Below, one piece after another: positions 1-6,228 of a stretch of DNA of 6,513 bases. The notes under the pieces were generated by a model. That model saw only the letters and a list, made by a program, of their open reading frames with translations, ran no database searches and had not been told where the DNA came from. The position numbers and the translations under genes are program-made. Every line of letters begins with the position of its first letter. Position 1 is the first letter of the stretch. The DNA is from Holosporales bacterium (GTDB lineage Bacteria > Pseudomonadota > Alphaproteobacteria > BNTO01): contig JAISRQ010000068.1 of assembly GCA_031273545.1 (NCBI GenBank), positions 1-6,513 of the forward strand, written 5' to 3'.

Positions 1-41
1 TCTGATTGTGAATAGTCGCGCGAAATTGACTGGAAATTGCA

Positions 42-665
42 ATGGGATTATTTGCGGTTTTATTTATTAATTACTCCCGCTACGCGCCGTGGTCAGAACA
101 CGATTCGGGAATTATAGATTATTCTGTTTTCGGAGAATCTTACATAAAAGGAATGTCGAAACAAAAGAAACTAGAGTTGTTGTGCACTGGAGCATTTGAC
201 TTAATCATTACAGATTGGTCGGTTAGTAAGCCTGCATACTCGAGAGAATCCTTCTATGTCTGCCGGAATTCTATTGCTGAGCTATTAAAGGTAAACGGAA
301 GCCTCATCGTAACAGGTGCGAATTTGGTAAAACGTGAAGACCTTGTATGGCTTGACCCAGCGCTGGCAATATCAAACAAGAGGAACGAATTATTTGGGAC
401 AACCGTTTATGTAACAGAGGGAGAATCTTCCATTACCCGAGGTAAAAACGTAAAAAAAATAAATACAAAGAAATACCCATATTGGCAGGCTTATCTCGAA
501 AGCGCTCCCCCGCATGCAAACGTGATTAGCGCGTTCTATGATCTTTGCAATGGTATCAAATACACAGATGAAACCGGAACAACTCGTTGTGATACTTATT
601 TTAAAGGAGCCGAAAAAGATTATTCAAGTCAAGGTGAAGTACTAGTTGTGACGAGGATTAACTAA
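42..665 (+). CDS. Hypothetical protein with a partial methyltransferase-like pattern
   Basis: I do not recognise this 207-residue protein as a named family. Residues about 52-59 (FDLIITDW) followed by a helix and the strand LLKVNGSLIVTG (about 81-92) look like the motif IV and motif V region of a class I SAM-dependent methyltransferase. IIDYS (about 24-28) could be the post-I strand. The glycine-rich SAM-binding motif I that should come earlier is not visible, and an in-frame stop at 27-29 blocks extension upstream. The ATG at 42 has only a weak GGA seven bases upstream. No signal peptide or membrane segment is evident. The product is therefore either a divergent or N-terminally truncated methyltransferase-like protein, or an unrelated orphan. 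It converges on pgpA across a 240-base gap. The length of open frame supports a real gene; the function is only a suggestion. Confidence 0.5.
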   Translation: MGLFAVLFINYSRYAPWSEHDSGIIDYSVFGESYIKGMSKQKKLELLCTGAFDLIITDWSVSKPAYSRESFYVCRNSIAELLKVNGSLIVTGANLVKREDLVWLDPALAISNKRNELFGTTVYVTEGESSITRGKNVKKINTKKYPYWQAYLESAPPHANVISAFYDLCNGIKYTDETGTTRCDTYFKGAEKDYSSQGEVLVVTRIN

Positions 666-684
666 GCACGAGGATTGACTGAGG
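651..684. repeat. 17-bp imperfect tandem duplication across the stop codon
   Basis: Two adjacent 17-base units, 651-667 (acgaggattaactaagc) and 668-684 (acgaggattgactgagg), differ at three positions. The first copy contains the last codons and the TAA stop (663-665) of the preceding gene. The unit is not a multiple of three, so it does not extend the reading frame. It looks like a local slippage duplication. Confidence 0.6.
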
Positions 685-703
685 TTACACAGCTAACTTA
701 CAA

Positions 704-751
704 AGCTCCCAAAACGCAATTTTTTGAGAAAAAACAAAGCTTTTTGGGGCT
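704..751. terminator. Imperfect AT-rich hairpin between convergent genes, possible transcription end
   Basis: The outer arms agctcccaaaa (704-714) and tttttggggct (741-751) pair with one G-T pair and one mismatch. Inside them, tttttt (720-725) and aaaaaa (729-734) pair around a GAG loop, with unpaired bases between the two stems. The structure lies 39 bases after the hypothetical gene's stop and about 155 bases past the pgpA stop, which is a reasonable place for a shared terminator. It lacks a clean GC stem with a following T tract, so this is only a candidate. The rest of 666-906 holds no convincing gene; one short minus-strand frame there has no recognisable features. Confidence 0.25.
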
Positions 752-906
752 AAAAGTGAAAAATAAGGAGAAAATGACCGAATTTTAAACAGCCCCCATG
801 CCGGAGCTCCCCGGGATTGTGAAAAAGAAGATGGAAAATAGTAGGTGTTTTTACTCAAAAAACTCGTAATCATTTGGGGATTGGACATACATCGCGACGG
901 CCTACC

Positions 907-1614
907 CTAAACCCTAGACAAAAACGCCATCCCGATCAAAACCACTGCTGCAGCCATCCCCCCTGCAAAAATGTCATCGACCACAACGCTAATCGACCAA
1001 ATTGATGGAATTTTCTCCATGGCCCGCTCTACCTTACGAATCGGCCAAGGCTTCAATATATCGAAGAATCGAAATGCTACAAACCCCACCAAAACATTAA
1101 TACGTGACAAAGGGTAAAACGCCGACACAATCAAGTAACACAACAACTGTCCCACGACTTCGTCAATCACAATGCTTCGTGGATCTATTAACCGCTTTAG
1201 GGCGTTGTAATCAAGCGCCGCCAAGGAATTGCTCGTCTCCCCAGATGAAGCATCCGCCACCGCCAAAGGACAGTCCGCCGCCTCAAGAGACATATTCGCG
1301 GAATCACCGCTTTTTACAGAATCCGCGCCCTGTGAACGTTCGCCTTCCCCCGCATGTAACGTTTGAGAACTCAGCCATTTTTCTTTGATTTTGTCTAACA
1401 CAACCTCAATAGATGGAACAGATATCATCCCAACCAACAACAATGCATACAGGATTACCCTATTGAGGCGTGGGTCATTGACGAAAAAGTACACCAGCGT
1501 CGCAGGAACGGCACTCCCTGCTGTACCAGGAGCAATTGGGCAAAGCCCTACCCCCAGTACTGTAGCAACAGCAGACGCGACAAAACGGCTAAAACGCCCC
1601 TGCAAAGAGGACAT
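907..1614 (-). CDS. pgpA: Phosphatidylglycerophosphatase A with a large internal insert
   Basis: This inner-membrane enzyme removes the phosphate from phosphatidylglycerophosphate to give phosphatidylglycerol. All PgpA signatures are present; positions count from the ATG at 1614. They are GLCPIAPGTAGS at about 23-34, DPRSIVIDEVVGQ at about 144-156, FRFFDILKPWPIRKVER at about 181-197, and VVVDDIFAGGMAA near 211-223. Hydrophobic membrane segments surround them. The frame is open back to an ATG at 1689, eight bases after the secB stop, but the extra 25 residues are Arg-rich and unlike the family. I chose the ATG at 1614 because it has AGGTGA at ideal spacing and places the first motif at the usual distance from the start. 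At 235 residues it is well above the usual 150-175. The excess is a Ser/Ala/Asp/Glu-rich stretch at about residues 81-141 (coordinates about 1192-1374), before the IDEVVG motif. It probably shares a transcript with secB. The family call is firm; the exact start is less so. Confidence 0.93.
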   Translation of the reverse strand: MSSLQGRFSRFVASAVATVLGVGLCPIAPGTAGSAVPATLVYFFVNDPRLNRVILYALLLVGMISVPSIEVVLDKIKEKWLSSQTLHAGEGERSQGADSVKSGDSANMSLEAADCPLAVADASSGETSNSLAALDYNALKRLIDPRSIVIDEVVGQLLCYLIVSAFYPLSRINVLVGFVAFRFFDILKPWPIRKVERAMEKIPSIWSISVVVDDIFAGGMAAAVVLIGMAFLSRV

Positions 1615-1618
1615 CGAC

Positions 1619-1624
1619 TCACCT
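1619..1624 (-). promoter_or_regulatory. Ribosome binding site supporting the inner pgpA start
   Basis: On the minus strand AGGTGA ends four bases before the ATG at 1614, leaving seven bases between AGG and the ATG. The upstream alternatives are poorer. The ATG at 1689 has only GAG touching it, and the ATG at 1677 has GAGG just four bases away. Confidence 0.5.
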
Positions 1625-1697
1625 AAGCTCGTACGTGACCCATTTATCGGCATTCTTGGGCGCCTATTCGCTCGCATCCTACCTCGCATCTCTAACG

Positions 1698-2171
1698 TTA
1701 ATGTACGTGAGGAGGGGTCTCAGACTCATCTTTCGGCCCACGGTTCATCGCCTTAAAATCTACCGGCTGAAGCATTAACGGCGGGAAGCCTGTCTCCCTC
1801 GTCGCATCCGCTACAATGTTTCGTGCAAACGGGAACAAAAACTCTGGACAATCTTCCAGCAGTACGTCCTTGATTTGGGATTCTTCCACTTTGTCGCTTA
1901 AAGAAATAAGACCAGCATATTTGACCTGACAAATGAACATCGTGTCACTCCCGCGCGTAGCCTTCGCGTTTATGTCAAGAACGACTTCGAACATTCGCTC
2001 AGTCAAGTGGCGCGCATTTACTTGCACATTTATGCTTATCTCTGGCTTATCCTCACTTGTGCTTGTCAAATGAGACAAAGGCTTTGGGTTTTCTAAAGAC
2101 AAGTCCACTAAATATTGAATTGGAATTGTAAAAAGGGGGGTATTCTCTATGGGTTGAATTGTATCAGACAT
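1698..2171 (-). CDS. secB: Protein-export chaperone SecB
   Basis: SecB is a cytoplasmic homotetrameric chaperone that keeps preproteins unfolded and delivers them to SecA for Sec translocation. The 157-residue product has the usual length and layout. YLVDLSLENPKP at 20-31 is the first strand and the signature start. ISINVQVNARHL at 45-56 is followed by a beta-rich core including FEVVLDINAKAT and FICQVKYAGLISL. CPEFLFPFARNIVADATR at 108-125 runs into the conserved ETGFPPLMLQPVDF. The C-terminus is short and acidic to His-rich, as is common for the SecA-contact tail. The ATG at 2171 gives the expected N-terminus. The only nearby Shine-Dalgarno-like bases are a weak GTGAG about 11 bases upstream, and a stronger GAGG lies in the loop of an upstream inverted repeat. 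It lies 88 bp after ftsX and just before pgpA on the same strand. Confidence 0.97.
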   Translation of the reverse strand: MSDTIQPIENTPLFTIPIQYLVDLSLENPKPLSHLTSTSEDKPEISINVQVNARHLTERMFEVVLDINAKATRGSDTMFICQVKYAGLISLSDKVEESQIKDVLLEDCPEFLFPFARNIVADATRETGFPPLMLQPVDFKAMNRGPKDESETPPHVH

Positions 2172-2177
2172 AAAATT

Positions 2178-2214
2178 GTGTACTCACTAAATAATCCTCA
2201 GTATCAGAGTACAC
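2178..2214. promoter_or_regulatory. Inverted repeat just upstream of secB
   Basis: gtgtactc (2178-2185) and gagtacac (2207-2214) are perfect 8-bp inverted arms separated by 21 bases. The right arm overlaps a second small dyad, agagt-ac-actct (2206-2217). On the minus strand the structure ends six bases before the secB ATG and encloses the sequence GAGGATT. It could be an operator, an mRNA hairpin affecting secB translation, or a weak ftsX 3' structure. No T tract follows that would make it a standard terminator. Confidence 0.35.
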
Positions 2215-2230
2215 TCTTTTAAATGGCCAG

Positions 2231-2250
2231 TCCAGAGTCGTCCAGAGCCG
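2231..2250. repeat. 10-bp tandem pair in the ftsX-secB gap
   Basis: tccagagtcg (2231-2240) is followed directly by tccagagccg (2241-2250), with one mismatch. It begins ten bases past the ftsX stop. No function is evident from sequence. Confidence 0.5.
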
Positions 2251-2259
2251 ATCACACGC

Positions 2260-3174
2260 TTATGATCCAAGATTTTTATCGATTAGCCTTAAATGTACCA
2301 GGACAGTAATTCTCGACACAATAATCCCCATAAGCGCTCCAGCCAACGGAACAAGAGACATCACAAGGATCGCGCGCCCCAATATTGTGTTCCAGGTAAT
2401 CCCTTCCAGTCCCAAATACTTAAGCACCATCATGAAAGCATACACAGTCGGAATGCTAAAGCACATGCCACAAATCCCCCCCCAAAGAGAGGATTTTAAT
2501 ATTTGGTTCTGAAAGATCCTCGCAATATATGAATCTTTCGCACCGAGTAATCGCAAAATATCTAACGTAGAATAATACGCCTGCAACGCGGATTTTGTAA
2601 CTAGGATTACAATAACAGCTGTGCAAAATAAAATAAATGAACCAACAACCAACGTAACAAGTTTTAAACTTTTCCCAAAAATAACTAGCTTTTGCGACCA
2701 AGTGCTGTGATTTTCGATGCAAATATCTGGGGATATTGCCCTAAGGCGCGCCCTAACTGCGTCGAGATCAAGGTTTTGCGTACGGTCGAACTCAACATCC
2801 AACAGGGTAGGAATAGGGAAATCAATACTCGCATTAGAGTCCCCGGTCCACACCTTCAACATGGACCGAAGCTTTTCCGGGTCAACAGGTTTTATATTTG
2901 ACACGCCAGGAACATTTTTTAACTCTTGAACGACCTGAGCCACAACATGTTCGTGATTATTTGGATTTTGAACACTTACGGGAAGCTCCACCGTCATTTT
3001 ATAAGATGTTCCGCTCTCCCATTTGTGAAAACCATGAGTAAAAATAAATACACATGCAGTAACAAATGACAACAAGAAAATCAAAACACCAAATATCAAA
3101 GACAAGCTTCGGCTATTTTGTGCAGAACCAACAGGGATGGTCCGCCTAAAAAATGAATACATTACCCAACACAT
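2260..3174 (-). CDS. ftsX: Cell division protein FtsX (permease subunit of FtsEX)
   Basis: FtsX is the inner-membrane subunit that pairs with the ATPase FtsE at the division site and transmits ATP hydrolysis to periplasmic activators of peptidoglycan hydrolases. The 304-residue product has the expected plan. It has a short cytoplasmic N-terminus ending in basic residues, TM1 at about 24-47, a periplasmic domain at about 48-170, TM2 at about 171-194, the coupling region LDILRLLGAKDSYIARIFQ at about 204-222, TM3 at about 228-251, TM4 at about 267-290 and a short basic tail. TKSALQAYY before the coupling helix and WSQKL before TM2 fit alphaproteobacterial members. The ATG at 3174 has no clear Shine-Dalgarno; an ATG four codons downstream (3162) is an alternative. 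ftsE normally sits immediately upstream, but here the upstream neighbour is divergent alaS, so FtsE must be encoded elsewhere or be absent. secB follows on the same strand. Confidence 0.92.
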   Translation of the reverse strand: MCWVMYSFFRRTIPVGSAQNSRSLSLIFGVLIFLLSFVTACVFIFTHGFHKWESGTSYKMTVELPVSVQNPNNHEHVVAQVVQELKNVPGVSNIKPVDPEKLRSMLKVWTGDSNASIDFPIPTLLDVEFDRTQNLDLDAVRARLRAISPDICIENHSTWSQKLVIFGKSLKLVTLVVGSFILFCTAVIVILVTKSALQAYYSTLDILRLLGAKDSYIARIFQNQILKSSLWGGICGMCFSIPTVYAFMMVLKYLGLEGITWNTILGRAILVMSLVPLAGALMGIIVSRITVLVHLRLIDKNLGS

Positions 3175-3195
3175 AATTATTTCGGCTCATGTGGG

Positions 3196-3201
3196 ATTAT
3201 A
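3196..3201 (-). promoter_or_regulatory. Candidate -10 box for ftsX
   Basis: On the minus strand the sequence is a perfect TATAAT, 21 bases upstream of the ftsX ATG at 3174, which would give a leader of about 15 bases. No good -35 hexamer sits 17 bases upstream (agcaca occupies that position), so the call rests on the -10 alone. Confidence 0.35.
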
Positions 3202-3258
3202 ACGAATCATTTGCGGTGTGTGCTATACAAAACGTTAGGCGATAGGTCAAGCGTCGTT

Positions 3259-3319
3259 TGAAGAAGGTGTCGGCATCGGTCGCGTGAAGAAGGTGTCGGC
3301 ATCGGTCGAGTGAAGAAGG
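3259..3319. repeat. 26-bp tandem repeat in the ftsX-alaS divergent region
   Basis: Units begin at 3259 and 3285 (both starting tgaagaaggtgtcggcatcg) and a partial third copy of nine bases begins at 3311. The two full units differ at one base near the end (cgcg versus cgag). The period is not a multiple of three, so it is unlikely to be coding. It lies between the ftsX and alaS candidate promoters. No other gene is seen in the 282-base gap; a 67-codon minus-strand frame across it overlaps the repeat and the promoter and has no recognisable features. Confidence 0.85.
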
Positions 3320-3349
3320 AAGTTGAAAATTGACCCCATTCTCTCCTGG

Positions 3350-3369
3350 AATATGCCCAAATATGCCTG
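3350..3369. repeat. 10-bp tandem pair upstream of alaS
   Basis: aatatgccca (3350-3359) is followed by aatatgcctg (3360-3369), so the first eight bases repeat with a period of one helical turn. It lies about 24 bases upstream of the candidate alaS -35. It could be a paired protein site or chance. Confidence 0.3.
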
Positions 3370-3392
3370 CGTATCTTCAGATATGTATGCGA

Positions 3393-3421
3393 TTGCTCCT
3401 TATCTCTCAAATCGATACAAT
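3393..3421 (+). promoter_or_regulatory. Candidate sigma-70-type promoter for alaS
   Basis: TTGCTC (3393-3398) and TACAAT (3416-3421) are separated by exactly 17 bases. The -10 matches five of six consensus positions and the -35 three of six. The predicted start site near 3428 would give a leader of about 30-40 bases that contains the palindrome at 3433-3444. Confidence 0.5.
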
Positions 3422-3432
3422 GATTCAGTTAC

Positions 3433-3444
3433 ACTTACGTAAGT
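3433..3444. promoter_or_regulatory. Perfect 12-bp palindrome in the alaS leader, candidate operator
   Basis: ACTTACGTAAGT is identical to its reverse complement. It starts about five bases after the predicted transcription start and ends 12 bases before the ATG at 3457. E. coli AlaRS is known to repress its own gene by binding a palindrome around the transcription start, so the location suggests an operator. Which protein binds it here, if any, is unknown. Confidence 0.4.
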
Positions 3445-3456
3445 TGGCGGTCGCAT

Positions 3457-6123
3457 ATGCAAGGAAAAATGGCAAGTTTAAACAATATTAGAACAACGTT
3501 CCTGTCATATTTTGAAAAATGCGGGCACAAGGTCGTTCCATCGAGCAAGCTTGTCCCAGAGAACGACCCGACATTGCTGTTTACAAATGCTGGAATGAAC
3601 CAGTTTAAGGATTATTTTACAGGGAAAAAAGTTCCCCCGTTTACAACGGCGACGACCGCCCAAAAATGTGTCAGAGCCGGCGGAAAGCATAACGACCTCG
3701 ACAACGTGGGCTATACCGCGCGTCATCATACATTCTTTGAAATGTTGGGAAATTTCTCTTTTGGGGACTACTTCAAGGAGCAAGCCATTTTCCACGCATG
3801 GCAAGTTGTAACTCGTGAATTTGGCTTACCCCCAGAACGCTTGTGCGTCACGATTTTTTCAGAGGACGACGAGGCATACTCTATTTGGAAAAAACTAACG
3901 GGTTTCCCTGATTCAAAAATAATTCGCATAGCAACTAGTGATAACTTTTGGTCAATGGGGAACACTGGACCTTGTGGGCCGTGTACAGAAATTTTTTACG
4001 ACCACGGCGACTCGATCTTTGGCGGCCCTCCGGGGTCAGCTGACGCGGATGGCGACCGGTTCACAGAAATTTGGAACCTGGTTTTTATGCAATATGAACA
4101 GCTCGCCGACGGGACCAGGGTAGAATTGCCGCGTCCATGCATCGATACAGGTATGGGGCTTGAGCGTATTGCGGCGATTTTGCAAGGAAAACACAACAAT
4201 TTTGACGTAGATATTTTTGCCGATTTAATACAAGAAATCCGCGAAATAACAGGGAAAAAAGAAGGAGAAGCCCAATCCTGCAATGTGATTGCGGACCACA
4301 TTCGTTCGATCAGTTTCCTAATTGCAGACGGAGTTACGCCCTTAAATGACGGACGCGGGTACGTTCTTCGGAGGATCATTCGAAGGGCCTTCCGACATGC
4401 GCGCATGCTTGGGGCCACGGAGCCCATGTTGTATAAGCTTGTTGATAAATTAAGCCAACTTATGGGAAGCCAGTACCCAGAACTAAATACGGCAAAGGCT
4501 TTAGTGACTAGCACGATAAAAGAAGAAGAGATGCGCTTTGACAAAACGTTAGACAAAGGTTTGCACATCCTAGGGGAAGCACTTGAACAATTGAAAGGGA
4601 ACGTTTTGCCCGGAGGGGTCGCCTTCAAATTATATGACACGTACGGATTTCCGTTAGATCTAACCAGCGATATTTTAAAAAGCAAAGAAATTTCCGTGGA
4701 TTTGGAGGGTTTTGATGCGGCTATGGAAGAGCAAAGGCAAAACTCCAGACAAGCCGGAACACTGGGAATAAAAGTGTCCGGACAGAAATTCGACTTTAGT
4801 GGTATCCCTCCAACCATTCCTGAATGGTACCACTCCGCAAAAGATTACGGACATTTTGACCCAATAAGCACTTGCAATTCTTCACTTTCTAGTCTAGAGA
4901 GAGCCTCGGTATACGACGAATATTCAGGACAAGATGCGACTGTTTTGGCTGTAATTGAGCTTAGCAGCAATGAGAGCAAACGCCATGGCATCGTTCTAGA
5001 CAGATCCCCGTTTTTCCCTGAAGGATGCGGACAAGCCGGAGATACGGGCATCCTCGTTGGCGTCCACGGTAGCTTTATAGTAGAGCGGACATATAAAGTA
5101 ACAGGAGACGATAAAACGAATACGTGGATTGTACACGAAGGACAAATGCAAGATGGCGAATTAAACGTTGGCGAAAATATAGCCGCACATTTGTACAACG
5201 ACAAACGATCGCGAATACGTGCGCACCATTCGGCAACCCATTTGCTTCAGGCTGAGTTGCGCCGTTTGCTTGCCCCGCTGGAAGTGCGCCAACATGGGTC
5301 GGACGTTGATGTAAACCGATTAAGGTTTGACTTTAACTTAGACCGTCCATTAAGTACGGATGAGATTCATAAAATAGAGTCTCAAGTTAATGCGGTTATT
5401 TTAAAAGCGTTACCTTGCCAAATCGACGAGTGTTCAAAAGATGACCCATTGGCCCAAAAAGCGCTGGCGTATTTTGATGAAAAATATGATGACGTTGTGC
5501 GCGTTGTTCAATTGGGGAAGCTGCCTGATGGGTCGTTTGTGTCAACGGAATTGTGTGGCGGGCTGCACGTTGCGAACACTGGGCAAATTGGCTTATTTAA
5601 GGTGATCAGCGAAGCAAGCATCTCTTCTGGGATTAGAAGAATTGAAGCTGTGTGCGGGGAAGCCCTGTTGGGTTGGTTCGAGGGGTCGCTTAAAGGCGCA
5701 GTCGACGAGGCTACACAACTTAGGGAGGAACACAAACGCCTAAGCAAACAACTTCGCCGAGCACTAAGCGCTAACCAAAAGCTTGACGTATCCAAGGAGG
5801 TTGTGGGAAAAACAGAGTTAGCTGTTTACAGAACAGACGCCGAAGATGCATCACAAGTGAGAGAAGTGGCTGAAAACGTTCAAAAAAACCTAGAAACAGG
5901 CATTGCCGTTGTGATAGGGGTTTGCGAGGGAAAGGGCGTAGTTGTCGTATGTGTGGCAAATTCTGAACAAAGCAGGGGAATAAAGGCGAATAATTTGGTA
6001 AAACAAGTATGTGACGCGTTTGATGTACGCGGCGGAGGGAAAGCGACGATTGCTCAAGCTGGTGGACTAAAAGATGTGGAAGCGGCCTTGAGGCTGATCA
6101 AAGATGAACTGAATAGAATATGA
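3457..6123 (+). CDS. alaS: Alanine--tRNA ligase (alanyl-tRNA synthetase)
   Basis: This cytoplasmic class II synthetase charges tRNA-Ala with alanine and hydrolyses mischarged Ser- or Gly-tRNA-Ala. The 888-residue product is full length. The catalytic domain carries DPTLLFTNAGMNQFK (37-51, motif 1 region), RHHTFFEMLGNFSFGDYF (89-106, motif 2), NTGPCGPCTEIF (169-180) and GMGLERIAAIL (232-242, motif 3). The tRNA-recognition region includes GRGYVLRRIIRRAFRHAR (299-316). The editing domain has HSATH (591-595) and CGGLH (700-704), which supply the zinc ligands H591, H595, C700 and H704. A coiled coil spans about 740-780, and the C-terminal DHHA1-type domain ends with RGGGKATIAQAGG (858-870). Two editing positions are unusual: CGGLH instead of the common CGGTH, and EGCGQAGD (522-529) instead of ESGGQVGD. 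The ATG at 3457 has GGCGG six bases upstream. The ATG at 3469 (MASLNN) is also plausible, since AAGGA precedes it and family N-termini begin about there. It is divergent from ftsX. Confidence 0.98.
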   Translation: MQGKMASLNNIRTTFLSYFEKCGHKVVPSSKLVPENDPTLLFTNAGMNQFKDYFTGKKVPPFTTATTAQKCVRAGGKHNDLDNVGYTARHHTFFEMLGNFSFGDYFKEQAIFHAWQVVTREFGLPPERLCVTIFSEDDEAYSIWKKLTGFPDSKIIRIATSDNFWSMGNTGPCGPCTEIFYDHGDSIFGGPPGSADADGDRFTEIWNLVFMQYEQLADGTRVELPRPCIDTGMGLERIAAILQGKHNNFDVDIFADLIQEIREITGKKEGEAQSCNVIADHIRSISFLIADGVTPLNDGRGYVLRRIIRRAFRHARMLGATEPMLYKLVDKLSQLMGSQYPELNTAKALVTSTIKEEEMRFDKTLDKGLHILGEALEQLKGNVLPGGVAFKLYDTYGFPLDLTSDILKSKEISVDLEGFDAAMEEQRQNSRQAGTLGIKVSGQKFDFSGIPPTIPEWYHSAKDYGHFDPISTCNSSLSSLERASVYDEYSGQDATVLAVIELSSNESKRHGIVLDRSPFFPEGCGQAGDTGILVGVHGSFIVERTYKVTGDDKTNTWIVHEGQMQDGELNVGENIAAHLYNDKRSRIRAHHSATHLLQAELRRLLAPLEVRQHGSDVDVNRLRFDFNLDRPLSTDEIHKIESQVNAVILKALPCQIDECSKDDPLAQKALAYFDEKYDDVVRVVQLGKLPDGSFVSTELCGGLHVANTGQIGLFKVISEASISSGIRRIEAVCGEALLGWFEGSLKGAVDEATQLREEHKRLSKQLRRALSANQKLDVSKEVVGKTELAVYRTDAEDASQVREVAENVQKNLETGIAVVIGVCEGKGVVVVCVANSEQSRGIKANNLVKQVCDAFDVRGGGKATIAQAGGLKDVEAALRLIKDELNRI

Positions 6124-6228
6124 AGCAGTGATGTGCTGATCAAATAAACTAGAGAGCGAGCGAAGTAGTTTCGGAATGGGATTTGAGTTAAACGAAATAT
6201 GATGATAAGGCATAAGGAAAACAAAAAT

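Noticed and set aside
901..914. Telomere-like ccctaaaccct at the pgpA stop
   Set aside because: Fewer than two units of a plant-type telomere repeat, partly inside the coding end of a bacterial gene; chance is sufficient.
506..1361. Shared 11-mer tcccccgcatg in the first gene and in pgpA
   Set aside because: The two copies lie in unrelated coding contexts in different genes and similarity does not extend beyond a few bases; likely chance.
1104..1756. Two plus-strand open frames opposite pgpA
   Set aside because: They lie antisense to a gene with clear family motifs, are low-complexity (Pro/Thr/Ser-rich) and show no recognisable domain.
3259..3319. Tandem repeat as a CRISPR array
   Set aside because: Units are contiguous with no spacers, and there are only two full copies.
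3207..3410. 67-codon minus-strand frame in the ftsX-alaS gap
   Set aside because: It covers a 26-bp tandem repeat whose period is not a multiple of three and overlaps the candidate promoter region; no motif and no good ribosome site seen.
3996..4817. 273-codon minus-strand open frame inside alaS
   Set aside because: It is antisense to conserved AlaRS motifs, and its Ser/Pro-rich composition is typical of a reverse-frame shadow.
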